From the NCBI GenBank assembly GCA_029245865.1, contig JAQWOM010000038.1:62001-126000 (forward strand): a stretch of 64,000 nt of DNA, in the 5' to 3' direction. Under the pieces are notes generated by a model. The model had not been told where the DNA came from. It ran no database searches and was given only the letters and a program-made list of their open reading frames with translations. Source of the DNA: Planctomycetota bacterium. Its GTDB lineage: Bacteria; Planctomycetota; B15-G4. Shown here piece by piece: positions 34,825 to 45,500 of this stretch (positions are counted from its first letter, which is position 1; each line of letters starts with the position of its first letter). The position numbers and the translations under genes are program-made.

Positions 34825-36909
34825 TCACCGGCGACTCTGCTTGGATGAACTCTTTCTGGCCGCTGACTTTTTACGTGCGGTTTTCTTCTGGGTCTTCTTT
34901 TTGGGAGAGCCAGAGCTGACTTTGGTCTTTCGCGTGCCAGGCAAGTCTTCGCTTCGCTTCGGGTGCGCTGGCCGCCAGTCTTCTGGGGGAGATTCGCCTG
35001 TCATCTCGAACAGGAATCGAGATTTCATCGCCTCGTTTCGCGTTCCAAAGCGTGAGCGGGACTTGGCGTGCGAGATGACCAGTCGGCGTTGTGCGCGGGT
35101 GATACCCACGTACATGAGGCGTCGCTCTTCGTCGAGAGTGCCTTCTTCAATCGAAGCTTGGTGGGGCAAGAGCCCTTCTTCGACTCCCACGAGGTAGACC
35201 TGTGGGTACTCAAGGCCTTTTGCTGCGTGGAGAGTCATGAGAGTGACGGCATTGCGCTTGGACGGGTCTTCGTCGGTGGAATCGTCCTGTGCGAGAGCAA
35301 CTTTCTCGAGAAACTCCGAGAGATTCGGTGAAGTCGCGCGAGTGACATAGTTCTCGGCAAGATCAAAAATTTCCAAGACGCCATTCCATCGATCTCTGCG
35401 AGCGCGCTCATCGCGATAGGTGCGGTCAACTTCCGTTCGATAGCTCACTTCATCCAGCAGGTGGCCGATGCGGCTGACGATGTCATCGGTCGGTTCTGGC
35501 TGGCGGTAGCGCTCAAGTGATTGAAAGAGATCTTCCAGGGCTTTGCTCGCCAAGGGTTTCAGGACTCCCTCCGCGAGGGCTCGTCGTGTGGCTGCGTAAG
35601 CGCTCTCGCCATGAAGAGTCGCGAGGCCGATGATCTTGTCCACGGAGCCCTTGCCGACACCTCGCGCAGGGCGATTGATGATGCGCATCAGCGAGGCTTC
35701 GTCGTCGGGGTTGGCCAGCAAGCGTACGTAGGCGAGGACGTCTCGGATCTCTTTGCGATCAAAGAATGATTGCCCGCCGACGAGAATGTAGGGGATGCCT
35801 TCGGCGCGGAGTTGTGCTTCGAGCGGGCGGGGTTGCAGTTGCGTGCGGTAAAGGATGGCGAAGTCGCCTGGCTTTGCGGTTTGAGCGCGTATGGCTCGGC
35901 CGATGTCCGTGACAACGTGAGACGCTTCTTCGATTTCATCATCACAGGGCACAACTTCCGGAGGCGTTCCTGCACGTTGGGCAGAACGTAGCGTCTTCGG
36001 ATGCCGGTCGGTGTTGTGGGCTATGACCTTGTTTGCCGCGTCCAGAATATGCCCTGTGGAGCGATAGTTCGTTTCCAGTCGAACCACAGTTGCCCCCGGG
36101 AAGTCTTTTTCGAAGCCCAGGATCTTCTCGATGTCTGCTCCGCGCCAGCCATAGATAGATTGGTCGTCGTCGCCCACCACGCAGAGATTCTTGTGTTCTT
36201 CTGCGATGTTGAAAACGATTTCGTACTGAGGCCCGTTGGTGTCCTGGTACTCATCAACCATGACGTAGCGATAGCGGTCTCGAAAAGCAGCTCGGATGCC
36301 GTCGTTCTGCTTCAGAAGGCCTCCGGTCAGCAACAGTAGGTCGTCAAAGTCAACGACGCACTGTCGGCGGAGAAGATCGTCGTAGCGTTCGTAAACCCTG
36401 GCCAAGAGCTCTTCTTTGTCGTCACTTGCCGATTCCAGGAGGTCCTTGGCTGTGATGAGTTTGTTCTTGAGAAGCGAGATGCGGCTGTTGGCAAACGATG
36501 GGTGCAGAGAAGCATCCGAGATGCGCAATTCGCGCATGGCCGTTTTTACGGTGGTTAATTGGTCGGGGGCGTCGCAGATGGAAAATGTTTTTTGCAATCC
36601 AAGTTGTTCTGCATGTTCGCGCAATGTGCGCGCGCAGAATGCGTGAAATGTGCCAATCGTCAACTTCTCAGCGAGCTTCTTTCCCACGATGCTCTTGACG
36701 CGTTCTCGCATCTCACGAGCGGCCTTGTTGGTAAAGGTCATCGCGAGGATTTGATGGGGGGGGACGCCCTCCGACAAGAGATAGGCGATGCGCACGGTGA
36801 TGACGCGGGTCTTGCCTGTGCCTGCGCCGGCAAGAACCAGGACCGGGCCCTCGGTGGTGCTGACCGCGCGGTGTTGTTCGGGGTTCAGGCCGGCAAAAAG
36901 GTTGACCAC
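34825..36909 (-). CDS. UvrD/PcrA-type ATP-dependent DNA helicase with Lys-rich C-terminal tail
   Basis: A superfamily 1A 3'-5' helicase of 694 residues used in repair and replication restart. All motifs are visible: LNPEQHRAV (Q motif), LAGAGTGKTRV (Walker A), AMTFTNKAAREM (Ia), VDEYQDTNGPQYEI (II), VVGDDDQSIYGWRGAD (III), TNYRS (IV), TLMTLHAAKGLEYPQVYLVG (V) and EERRLMYVGITRAQRRL (VI). The last 40 residues are SPKK-like and almost only Lys, Ser, Arg, Ala and Thr, much like the tails of the two topoisomerase VI subunits here. Start is GTG at 36909. Whether it is the PcrA/UvrD or the Rep orthologue cannot be settled from the sequence. Confidence 0.93.
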   Translation of the reverse strand: MVNLFAGLNPEQHRAVSTTEGPVLVLAGAGTGKTRVITVRIAYLLSEGVPPHQILAMTFTNKAAREMRERVKSIVGKKLAEKLTIGTFHAFCARTLREHAEQLGLQKTFSICDAPDQLTTVKTAMRELRISDASLHPSFANSRISLLKNKLITAKDLLESASDDKEELLARVYERYDDLLRRQCVVDFDDLLLLTGGLLKQNDGIRAAFRDRYRYVMVDEYQDTNGPQYEIVFNIAEEHKNLCVVGDDDQSIYGWRGADIEKILGFEKDFPGATVVRLETNYRSTGHILDAANKVIAHNTDRHPKTLRSAQRAGTPPEVVPCDDEIEEASHVVTDIGRAIRAQTAKPGDFAILYRTQLQPRPLEAQLRAEGIPYILVGGQSFFDRKEIRDVLAYVRLLANPDDEASLMRIINRPARGVGKGSVDKIIGLATLHGESAYAATRRALAEGVLKPLASKALEDLFQSLERYRQPEPTDDIVSRIGHLLDEVSYRTEVDRTYRDERARRDRWNGVLEIFDLAENYVTRATSPNLSEFLEKVALAQDDSTDEDPSKRNAVTLMTLHAAKGLEYPQVYLVGVEEGLLPHQASIEEGTLDEERRLMYVGITRAQRRLVISHAKSRSRFGTRNEAMKSRFLFEMTGESPPEDWRPAHPKRSEDLPGTRKTKVSSGSPKKKTQKKTARKKSAARKSSSKQSRR

Positions 36910-37141
36910 GGGTGGCGGGTCTCGGTGTGAACGTCGCAGACGGAAGCTGATGGAGGGAAAGAGGTCGTGGACCCTAGGCCTCTTGGCCCGTGGTTCAAGC
37001 AGCTTGCTGCGACTGACGTGATCCTGGGGGCGTCCCTCCCTTCTTGGCCGAGTTCGGATTCCAGGGCGTCTTTTTGTATCTCTCTATTCGGATGTTAAGA
37101 TATATGCCTCGGCGAGGCTTTCTCGGGCATTTCCACGGCAC
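36910..37141 (+). promoter_or_regulatory. Control region of the regulator-metH operon
   Basis: No gene is seen in these 232 bases between the divergent helicase and regulator genes. An AT-rich island at 37071-37105 stands out from its GC-rich surroundings and holds TATCT (37077-37081) and AGATA (37098-37102) as an inverted pair, a possible ArsR-type operator, with TTGTAT and TAAGAT as weak -35/-10 candidates 15 bases apart. A GC-rich inverted repeat, GCCTCG-G-CGAGGC, lies at 37106-37118, just before the start codon. Confidence 0.4.
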
Positions 37142-38107
37142 ATGATCGATCTGGCAAGCACCTCTCATCTCGCACGCCTCTACGGGGATGGCTCCCGGTT
37201 GAGGCTTCTTGCCCTGCTGGCTCGCGAAGAACTCACCGTCGCCGAACTCACGAGCACGACCCGCCTGGGGCAGTCGAGAGTGTCGACCCATCTGGGCAAG
37301 CTGCGGGAGGCCGGTCTGCTGAGAGTGAGACGGAACGGGACGTCCACCTACTACGCGCTGGATGAAGCAGGGATGTCTGCAGCAGCGCGCCGACTGTGGG
37401 ACGCCTTCCGTGTCAGCTTGGATGACCAGTTGCTGGATGAGGACGTCGAGCGTTTGGAGGGCGTGGTGGCCGCGCGATCGGGTAAGTGGGCGGACAGCGT
37501 GGCCGGCCAGATGGAGCGGCACTATTCACCCGGACGTACATGGGAGGGCGCGGCGCGTGCTCTGGTGGGTTTGGCTGCTCTGGGTGATGTGCTCGACGTG
37601 GCCTCCGGCGATGGAGCCCTGGCTGAGCTTGTGGCGCCGCGCGCTCGTAGCGTGACCTGCCTTGATGTCAGTGCACGTGTGGTGTCGGCGGGGCGAAAGC
37701 GATTGGGGCATGTCTCTTCAGTTCGATTTGCCACGGGCGATATGCATCGATTGCCCTTCTGCGAAGGGCGCTTTGACCAGATCATGCTCGTGAATTCCTT
37801 GAGCTATGCGGAGCAACCTCGCGCAGTCGTTTCTGAAGCGTCTCGTGTGTTGCGCCCTGGTGGTGGTCTGGTCGCCGTGACCTTGGCCCCACATAAGCAC
37901 GAACAGGTGGCCCGCTCGTTCAATCATGCTCAGATGGGCTTCGACCCAGACGCGTTGCGCGCACTCTTTGCAGAAGAGGGCTTTCGTGTGGATCTGTGCG
38001 CTGTGACATCTCGCGAAAAGCGTGCACCACATCTGGCCGTTGTCAGCGTTTATGCAACGCGCATGAATGGCGAGGGGCGTACACCAAAAACGAAGGATCT
38101 TGTATGA
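37142..38107 (+). CDS. ArsR-family regulator fused to a SAM-dependent methyltransferase domain, SahR-like
   Basis: A 321-residue two-domain protein. Residues 1-95 form an ArsR winged helix: [26 protein letters not shown] (core [15 protein letters not shown]), the recognition helix [18 protein letters not shown] and the wing [12 protein letters not shown]. Residues 150-300 form a class I methyltransferase fold: [17 protein letters not shown] (SAM motif I), [27 protein letters not shown] and [15 protein letters not shown]. In proteobacteria, ArsR-methyltransferase fusions of this design (SahR) sense S-adenosylhomocysteine and repress methionine-cycle genes. Its stop overlaps the metH start (ATGA), which strongly supports the same role here. 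The methyltransferase fold may only bind SAH/SAM. Confidence 0.82.
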   Translation: MIDLASTSHLARLYGDGSRLRLLALLAREELTVAELTSTTRLGQSRVSTHLGKLREAGLLRVRRNGTSTYYALDEAGMSAAARRLWDAFRVSLDDQLLDEDVERLEGVVAARSGKWADSVAGQMERHYSPGRTWEGAARALVGLAALGDVLDVASGDGALAELVAPRARSVTCLDVSARVVSAGRKRLGHVSSVRFATGDMHRLPFCEGRFDQIMLVNSLSYAEQPRAVVSEASRVLRPGGGLVAVTLAPHKHEQVARSFNHAQMGFDPDALRALFAEEGFRVDLCAVTSREKRAPHLAVVSVYATRMNGEGRTPKTKDLV

Positions 38108-41100
38108 CCAACAGCACCGATCTTGGAGAATTGGGCGCGCAGGGTGCGGGAGATGCTGCCGAGAGGCTCACGCAGTTGCTGAAAGAGCGCATTCTCGTCA
38201 TGGATGGAGCCATGGGGAGTCTTATTCAGCAGCGCAAGCTCACGGAGGCCGATTTTCGCGGAGAGCGTTTCAAAGATCATGAGATCGACTTGCAGGGGAA
38301 CAACGATCTGCTGTCGCTGACTCGCCCGGATGTAATTGCAGATATCCACCGCGAGTACTTGGACGCGGGCGCAGATATCATCGAAACAAACACCTTCAGC
38401 TCGACCTCAATCGCGCAAGGCGACTACTCTTTGCAGCCGGTTGTGCGCGAATTGAACCGCGAGTCAGCGCGACTCGCAAAGGTGGCTGCAGATGAGTGCA
38501 CCGCAGCTGATCCAAGCAAGCCTCGCTTTGTTGCGGGCGCGCTGGGCCCCACCAACCGAACGCTTTCGCTTTCGCCGCGTGTTGAAGATCCGGGTTTTCG
38601 TGCGGTGACTTTTGATGAAGTTCGTGACGCCTATGTCGAACAGGTTCACGGGCTGTTGGACGGCGGAGTCGATGTGCTTCTGGTGGAAACTGTTTTTGAC
38701 ACCCTCAACGCGAAGGCCGCTCTGGTGGGTATCGAACATGCTTTTCGAGAGCGAGGTTTCCGTGTGCCGGTCATGATTTCTGTGACGATCACCGACAACA
38801 GCGGCCGCACGCTTTCGGGTCAAACGCTTGAAGCGTTCTGGACATCAATCAAGCACGCTCGCCCGCTCAGTGTTGGCATCAACTGTGCGCTGGGGGCTGC
38901 GCAGATGCGGCCCTATCTCGTCGAACTCTCGAAGTATGCAGATTGCTGGGTAAGTACGTATCCCAATGCGGGTCTCCCGAATGCCTTTGGTGGCTATGAC
39001 GAGATGCCAGAGACGACGGCTGGCCATCTGCGTGAGTGGGCGGATAGCGGCATTGTGAATATCGTGGGCGGGTGTTGCGGGACGACGCCCGATCACATCA
39101 GGGCCATTCACGATGCGGTGGAAGGGGTTGCGCCCCGGGTGCGACCTCTCGCCTCTGATTTGACGACCTATTCTGGTCTCGAGCCGCTCTCTGTGAGAGC
39201 GGATGCCAACTTCCTCATGATTGGCGAGCGCACCAATGTCACCGGCTCGCGCAAATTCGCCAAGCTGGTCCTCAATGGAGATTACCCGGCGGCGCTCGAT
39301 GTTGCGCTGCACCAGGTCCGTGGCGGCGCCAATATCCTCGACGTGAATATGGATGAGGGCATGCTGGACGGAGCGGAGGCGATGACTCGCTTCTTGAATC
39401 TCGTGGCCAGCGAGCCGGAGATCACTCGGCTGCCGATCATGATCGACAGCAGCAAGTGGGAAGTGATCGAGGCGGGTCTGAAATGTGTGCAAGGCAAGGC
39501 GATCGTGAACTCCATCAGCTTGAAGGAGGGCGAGGAGCCTTTCCTCGAGAGAGCGCGCTTGGTTCGCGAGTACGGCGCCGCCATGGTTGTCATGGCCTTT
39601 GACGAGACCGGTCAGGCGGACACCATTGAGCGCAAGGTTGAGATTTGCCAGCGAGCATTTCGATTGCTCACGGAGCGTGCCGGTGTTGTCCCTCAGGACA
39701 TCATTTTTGATCCCAATATCCTGGCTGTCGCAACAGGCATTGAGGAACACAACCCATATGCAATGAACTTTATCGAGGCCACGCGCACCATCAAGGAAAC
39801 ATGTGCGGGCGCGCGGGTAAGCGGGGGCGTTAGCAATCTCAGCTTCTCGTTCCGCGGGAACAACGCCGTGAGAGAAGCCATGCATTCCGCATTTCTTTAC
39901 CACGCCATTCAGGCTGGGATGGATATGGGCATCGTGAATGCAGGCCAACTGGCGGTGTATGAGGACATTCCGCAGGACCTTCTCGAGCATGTGGAAGACG
40001 TGATCTTTAATCGTCGAGAAGATGCGACAGAGCGCTTGGTTTCGCTGGCGGATTCCGTGAAGGGCTCCGGCAAAAAACGCGAATTGGATCTTTCATGGCG
40101 CGAAGGCAGCGTCGAGGAGCGCCTGTCTTACGCCCTGGTTCACGGAATCGTGGACTGGATCGAGGCGGATGCAGAAGAGGCGCGACTGAAGCTCCCGAGG
40201 CCACTCAACGTGATTGAGGGCCCACTCATGGATGGGATGAGTGTCGTCGGCGACCTGTTCGGGGCCGGGAAGATGTTTTTGCCGCAGGTCGTGAAGAGTG
40301 CGCGTGTCATGAAGAAGGCTGTCGCCTGGCTGAACCCCTTCATGGAGCAAGAAAAAGATGAAGGTGCCTCTGGTCGTTCGCAAGGAAAGATTGTGCTGGC
40401 CACCGTGAAGGGTGATGTGCACGACATCGGCAAGAACATCGTGGGTGTCGTCTTGGGTTGCAATAACTACGAGATTATTGACCTAGGAGTCATGGTGTCC
40501 GCGGATGTGATCTTGCGTGCCGCAGAAGAGCATCAAGCGGACATTGTGGGTCTGTCAGGACTCATCACGCCTTCACTGGATGAGATGGCGCATGTGGCGG
40601 CCGAGATGAAGACCCGTGGTATGCAGCAGCCACTGCTCATTGGAGGCGCTACGACAAGCCGACAGCACACCGCGGTGAAAGTGGCGCCCAACTACGAGCA
40701 GCCGACGGTGCACGTACTCGACGCATCGCGAGCGGTCTCTGTTGTGTCGAACCTCCTCGATTCCAAGAGGCGGCGTGTGTTCGTTGACTCAAATGTACAA
40801 ATGCAAGACCAACTGCGCTACGTGTACGCGCAGCGCGCCGACGATCCCGTGCGCCCTCTGGCTGATGCCCGTGAAAATCGGCGCACAACGGATTGGGCCG
40901 CCATCGACCTGCCGCAACCCTCTTTCACCGGCGCTCGAACTCAAGAGCTTCCATTGCACGAGGTTTCCGACCTCATTGACTGGACCTTTTTTTTCCATGC
41001 ATGGGAACTGAAGGGTCGTTACCCGGAGATCCTGGAACATCCGGAGCGAGGCGCTGCGGCGCGTGAACTGTTCAGCAATGGGAAAGAGCTTCTGAAGCGA

Positions 41101-41841
41101 ATACTCGATGAAGGCCTTCTCACTGCGCGTGCCGTCTGGGGCTTCTGGCCTTCATATACGGAGGGCGACGACCTCGTGCTGTTGAAGTCGGAGGGCGAGA
41201 AGCCTTCCGCCGAACTCTTGCGTATTCCAATGCTTCGTAATCAGGCAGAGCTTTCGGCGGGTCGGTTCAATGAGTCTCTGGTGGACTTCGTGGCTCCTCG
41301 CGAGTCCGGCCGGTTAGATCATGTCGGTGCTTTTGCAGTGACTGCAGGGCTGGGGGCCGATGAGTTGGCAGCAGACTTCGAAAGAGAGCATGACGATTAC
41401 AATTCCATCATGGTGAAGGCACTTGCTGACCGACTCGCCGAGGCCGCCGCAGAATGGCTTCATCGAGAGGCGCGACGTGCTCTGGGCCTTGCTGCGAATG
41501 AAGAGGGTGGGATCAAGGCTTTGATCCAAGAGGACTATCGCGGAATTCGCCCAGCCTTCGGCTATCCCGCTTGTCCAGACCATGGACCCAAGCACGCTCT
41601 TTTCGAACTGCTCGACGCACCCTCTATCGGGATGGATTTGACGGAGAGTGGCGCCATGCTCCCCGCCTCGAGCGTGAGCGGTTTGTACTTCGCGCACCCT
41701 GAGAGCCATTACTTTAGTGTGGGGCGCATTGATCGTGATCAGGCGTCCGATTACGCGCGCCGCTGCGGAGACGAACTCAAGGTCGTCGAAAAGCGCCTTG
41801 GGCCTTGGCTGGCCTATGACCCGGATGCCGCCACGCTCTGA
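38104..41841 (+). CDS. metH: Cobalamin-dependent methionine synthase
   Basis: MetH moves a methyl group from 5-methyltetrahydrofolate to homocysteine through methylcobalamin. All four modules are present in 1245 residues, close to E. coli length. The homocysteine module has [10 protein letters not shown], the zinc Cys in GINCALGA and [11 protein letters not shown]. The folate module has [14 protein letters not shown] and [14 protein letters not shown]. The B12 module has [20 protein letters not shown] (ligand His in DVHDIG) and [12 protein letters not shown]. The activation module has [15 protein letters not shown] and [16 protein letters not shown]. The ATG overlaps the regulator's stop. There is no cobalamin riboswitch visible upstream; control is more likely through the ArsR-type regulator. 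Confidence 0.97.
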   Translation: MTNSTDLGELGAQGAGDAAERLTQLLKERILVMDGAMGSLIQQRKLTEADFRGERFKDHEIDLQGNNDLLSLTRPDVIADIHREYLDAGADIIETNTFSSTSIAQGDYSLQPVVRELNRESARLAKVAADECTAADPSKPRFVAGALGPTNRTLSLSPRVEDPGFRAVTFDEVRDAYVEQVHGLLDGGVDVLLVETVFDTLNAKAALVGIEHAFRERGFRVPVMISVTITDNSGRTLSGQTLEAFWTSIKHARPLSVGINCALGAAQMRPYLVELSKYADCWVSTYPNAGLPNAFGGYDEMPETTAGHLREWADSGIVNIVGGCCGTTPDHIRAIHDAVEGVAPRVRPLASDLTTYSGLEPLSVRADANFLMIGERTNVTGSRKFAKLVLNGDYPAALDVALHQVRGGANILDVNMDEGMLDGAEAMTRFLNLVASEPEITRLPIMIDSSKWEVIEAGLKCVQGKAIVNSISLKEGEEPFLERARLVREYGAAMVVMAFDETGQADTIERKVEICQRAFRLLTERAGVVPQDIIFDPNILAVATGIEEHNPYAMNFIEATRTIKETCAGARVSGGVSNLSFSFRGNNAVREAMHSAFLYHAIQAGMDMGIVNAGQLAVYEDIPQDLLEHVEDVIFNRREDATERLVSLADSVKGSGKKRELDLSWREGSVEERLSYALVHGIVDWIEADAEEARLKLPRPLNVIEGPLMDGMSVVGDLFGAGKMFLPQVVKSARVMKKAVAWLNPFMEQEKDEGASGRSQGKIVLATVKGDVHDIGKNIVGVVLGCNNYEIIDLGVMVSADVILRAAEEHQADIVGLSGLITPSLDEMAHVAAEMKTRGMQQPLLIGGATTSRQHTAVKVAPNYEQPTVHVLDASRAVSVVSNLLDSKRRRVFVDSNVQMQDQLRYVYAQRADDPVRPLADARENRRTTDWAAIDLPQPSFTGARTQELPLHEVSDLIDWTFFFHAWELKGRYPEILEHPERGAAARELFSNGKELLKRILDEGLLTARAVWGFWPSYTEGDDLVLLKSEGEKPSAELLRIPMLRNQAELSAGRFNESLVDFVAPRESGRLDHVGAFAVTAGLGADELAADFEREHDDYNSIMVKALADRLAEAAAEWLHREARRALGLAANEEGGIKALIQEDYRGIRPAFGYPACPDHGPKHALFELLDAPSIGMDLTESGAMLPASSVSGLYFAHPESHYFSVGRIDRDQASDYARRCGDELKVVEKRLGPWLAYDPDAATL

Positions 41842-41982
41842 GGCTTTTGCCGCTCGGCCAGATCTTTGGAAAGAACCCGGAACTTCGCGGATCAGCAACG
41901 AGAGCCAGATTTCACTCGGTGAACACAGATTCACGGGGTTCGGCAGTAGATCACGAAGAGAGCTCCGCGCTACAACCGGTCC

Positions 41983-42588
41983 ATGGCTTTTCTACTTCTC
42001 TTCATTGGCTTGCCCCTCGTCGAAATCTTCCTGCTGGTAGAGGTCGGAGAGGAAATCGGATTTCTACCCACTCTGGCTCTTGTGCTGGGCACGGGCTTCC
42101 TGGGGGGCTCCTTGGCTCGTCAACAGGGCGCGGGTGTTCTGGCACGCATGCAGGCCGATGCGGCCGCGGGTCGTGCGCCGAATCGTTCAGCCCTGGAAGC
42201 CGTTGTCATTCAGATGTCAGGCGTGCTGCTCTTTGTGCCGGGGTTTTTGACCGACGCAGTGGGTTTGCTTGGGCTCTTTCCACCGACTCGCGCCCTCATC
42301 ATCTCCTGGTTCGAGAGATCGGTGGTGCGCGCCATGAAAGAGGGGCGGGTGGTCATGGGGGGGCGCGGAGGGCCTGGGGGCGGCATGTTCTTTTCCGGCC
42401 GACTGGGCGGGCGGCCACCTGCTGATACGGGCGCTTCTTCTTCGAATCCCCTGGGTCGTGTACGAGATGATTTCGGGGGCATCCGGGATGCCACAGTGGT
42501 GGCTGAAAAGGACGGCCCGGCTCACCGTGTGGAGGATGAGAGTGGCGAGAGGTCGGAGTCGACTCGTGAGAATCGGGACGTCGAGTGA
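41983..42588 (+). CDS. fxsA: FxsA family membrane protein
   Basis: A 201-residue integral membrane protein of the FxsA family: FLLLFIGLPLVEIFLLVEVGEEIG at the N-terminus (core GLPLVEIFLLVEVG), TLALVLGTGFLGGSLARQQG, and VIQMSGVLLFVPGFLTDAVGLLGLFPPTR with the typical PGF-x-TD-x-G-L motif. In E. coli, FxsA eases exclusion of phage T7 when overproduced; its normal role is unknown. A hydrophilic Gly/Arg/Ser-rich C-terminal tail of about 90 residues is longer than usual. Its TGA overlaps the GTG of the next gene (GTGA). Confidence 0.85.
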   Translation: MAFLLLFIGLPLVEIFLLVEVGEEIGFLPTLALVLGTGFLGGSLARQQGAGVLARMQADAAAGRAPNRSALEAVVIQMSGVLLFVPGFLTDAVGLLGLFPPTRALIISWFERSVVRAMKEGRVVMGGRGGPGGGMFFSGRLGGRPPADTGASSSNPLGRVRDDFGGIRDATVVAEKDGPAHRVEDESGERSESTRENRDVE

Positions 42589-45500
42589 GCAGACCCGGTC
42601 TGATTGAGATGCCGATGTTGAGAGCCTCATTGCCGGTTCACGCGCTGCACGGGGCGATGCTCTGGCTTGTTCTCATGGGGCTGCTGGGAGCGTGTCGTGA
42701 GCCCGCCAGTGAGAGCAGCGGCACGCGAGAAATCATTGACCTCTCGGGGGGTGGCTGGTCGCTGTCTTTAGATCCCGCAGCGGAATGGGAATCGGACACC
42801 CTGCATTTGCCAGGTGTCGAGTTGTCGTCACTGTCCGTGCACGCGCCGACGGATGGGTGGGATGCACTGAACACAAAGGCACGTGCTGTCAGCGTGCCCG
42901 GGACAGTCGAAGGCATTTTCTGGGATGAGTTAGGTGGTGACTACAAGGGAGTGAGTTACTGGTCGCGACTCTTTCAGATTGCACCTCTTCGTGAGGGACA
43001 ACGTGCCGTGCTCTGCTTTGACGCGGTGCGTTTGCGAGCTGAGGTCTTTGTCGGTGGAGTGGAACCCGGTTCTGAAAAACTGGTGGGTTATGACGCGGTC
43101 GGAAATGTTCCGTTCGAGGTGGACGTCACAGAGGCCTGTCGCGCAGGGGGAGAGCGCCGCCTCGTTGTTCGTGTCACGGACCCGGGAGGCAACTTTGACT
43201 GGCGTGACTACAACGCGCACGCCTGGGGCGAGCAGCCTATACCGGCCAGCCACGGGTTTGGAGGAATCACAGGACCTGTGCGTTTGGAAGTTCGCGACGC
43301 TCTCTATGTAGAAGACGTCTTCGTCAAGAACACGCCGTCCCTTTCAGAACTCAATGTTGAAGTCATGCTGGGCGGCGAGAATGCTCCGCACACTGGCGAG
43401 ACGATTCCGTCTGTTCATCTGGAGATCACGGCTGATGGGCAGCCCGATGAAGTTCTGATTGAGCACACGGCTCTCAGTCTCCCCGTGGAAGAAGGATTTT
43501 TCGGCCCAACGGTTTCTATTCCTCTGCCCCTGCGTGACGGGGCCTTGCAGCCGTGGACACCAGAGACGCCGGCTTTGTACCGCTGCCGGATCTCTTTGCC
43601 GGACGGCGATGCGCTTTCCGTTCGATTCGGTTTGCGTTGGTTCGCGCCCGATGGAATTGGTGAAGACGCGGTTTTCCGTCTGAATGGAAAGCGCGTTGTT
43701 CTTCGTTCTGCAATCAGTTGGGGCTTCTGGCCAGTGACAGGTTTGGTTCCGACGCCGGAACTGGCGAAGCGGCAGGTGGAATCGGCAAAGGCGCTTGGCC
43801 TCAATATGCTGAACCATCACCGGACTCTCGCAGCACCGGGTTTGCTCGATGTACACGATGAACTCGGTTTGTTGGCGTATGAGGAGCCAGGTGGTTACTG
43901 GGCAAAAGGTGGCGATGAGCTAGCTTTTGCTTTTGCGCGGGCCAAATGGCTGCGAATGATTCGCCGCGATCGCAATCATCCGTCGCTCGTGATCTTCAAC
44001 ATGATCAATGAGTCTTCGGACCTTCCTGACGCACGGATCGAGCGAGATCTCGTTGACGCACAGCGCCTCGATCCGACGCGCATCATCACGTACACCTCTG
44101 CTTGGTCTGCCGACGATGACCCTGCCCTGAGCTTGCACGCGCGTCCGGGTGAGACCGAGTTGCTGAGCAGTGGGTGGTGGGACCAGCACAATGCGCCTGG
44201 ACCCGGTGTTGACCGAGATGAGCACTGGAAGGGCGCCGAGGACTATCTCAGGCGAAGTGAAAATCGCCAAGACATCGTGTTCTGGGGTGAAGATGGGGCC
44301 ATTGCGACACAGCCACGCTTGGCGCTCATCGCCAACGAGGTTGCGACGGGACAGCGAGGCTGGGATGGAACGGCTTACCTGGAGTGGATGCGCGCTTACG
44401 AAGATTATTTCGAAGCCAAAGGTTGGACGGAGCATTTCCCGGACCTGGATGCGTTGACTCGCAGCATGGGCGACATCGCTTACACCTACCAAGCGACAGT
44501 GATCAGCAATATCCGACTCGGAGACGTGGCTGACGGATACGTCATCAACGGCTGGGATGGCAGTCGATTTGAAAATCATTCGGGTGTTGTCGATGCGTGG
44601 CGAAACCCCAAGGGGAGCGAGGCATTGCTCGCACGAGCGAACGCGCCGCTTGTGCTGGAGGTGAAGCTGCGTGATCGCGTGATGCATGTAGGGACAGATC
44701 ACGGCAAAGGCGTCGTTTCCCCCGCCGTTGTCGAAGGCGATGTGGCTCTCATCAATGAAGTGGGCCTCGTCGGACCACACGAGTTGCGACTTTTCGTGCT
44801 TGATCCTGGTGGCGTTGAGCAGCGCTCGACATCGCGCGATGTCACGGTGACCGGTGGCGAAGTGTTCGGTGAAATCTTGTTTGAGAACATGCGTGCGCTC
44901 ATCGATGGAGGGCCGGGGAAGTACAGGGTCCGGGCTGAGTTATGGCCGGCGGAAAACCCAGGCGGAACTCCCGTTGTCGCAGGTGAAGCCGAAGTGCTGC
45001 TGGTGGACTGGCGCAGCCGCCCTGTGCCTGAAGGCGGTGCGCTGTTGTCCACTGCTGGTCGGCTGGGCTACTTCCTCAATACAGCGCGGAAGGCTGGCGT
45101 GCCCGAGTTCGAGCCGGGGATGCCTCCCTTGCGATGGGTCGCGGCAGATCACTTCGATCCCGAGCCCATGGTGCTTGTGCCTGCCGAGGTGCTCGGAACG
45201 GCGACCGGTGAGGCGGGGCTCATGGGGGCTTACTACGACGGCGCAGATTTTGACCGACTGGTCTTCGAGCGCCTCGATGAATCGATCGACTTCAAGTTTC
45301 CTCGCGAGGGACCTCACGCAGAACTGGGCGGCACGTTTTTCTCGGTGCGTTGGACAGGGTCTTTGACGCCACCTGAGTCGGGGATCTATCGATTCCACAC
45401 GGAAAGCAGCGGAGGCGTTCGCTTGTGGGTGGATGGCGAACTCCTTCTGGATGAGTGGACCGAGCATGGTCCACAGCGAGATGCAAGCCGATCGATTTCC

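Noticed and set aside
37106-37118. GC-rich hairpin before the ArsR-type gene as a possible SAM, SAH or cobalamin riboswitch.
   Set aside because: The space is far too small and no conserved core of any known aptamer is present.
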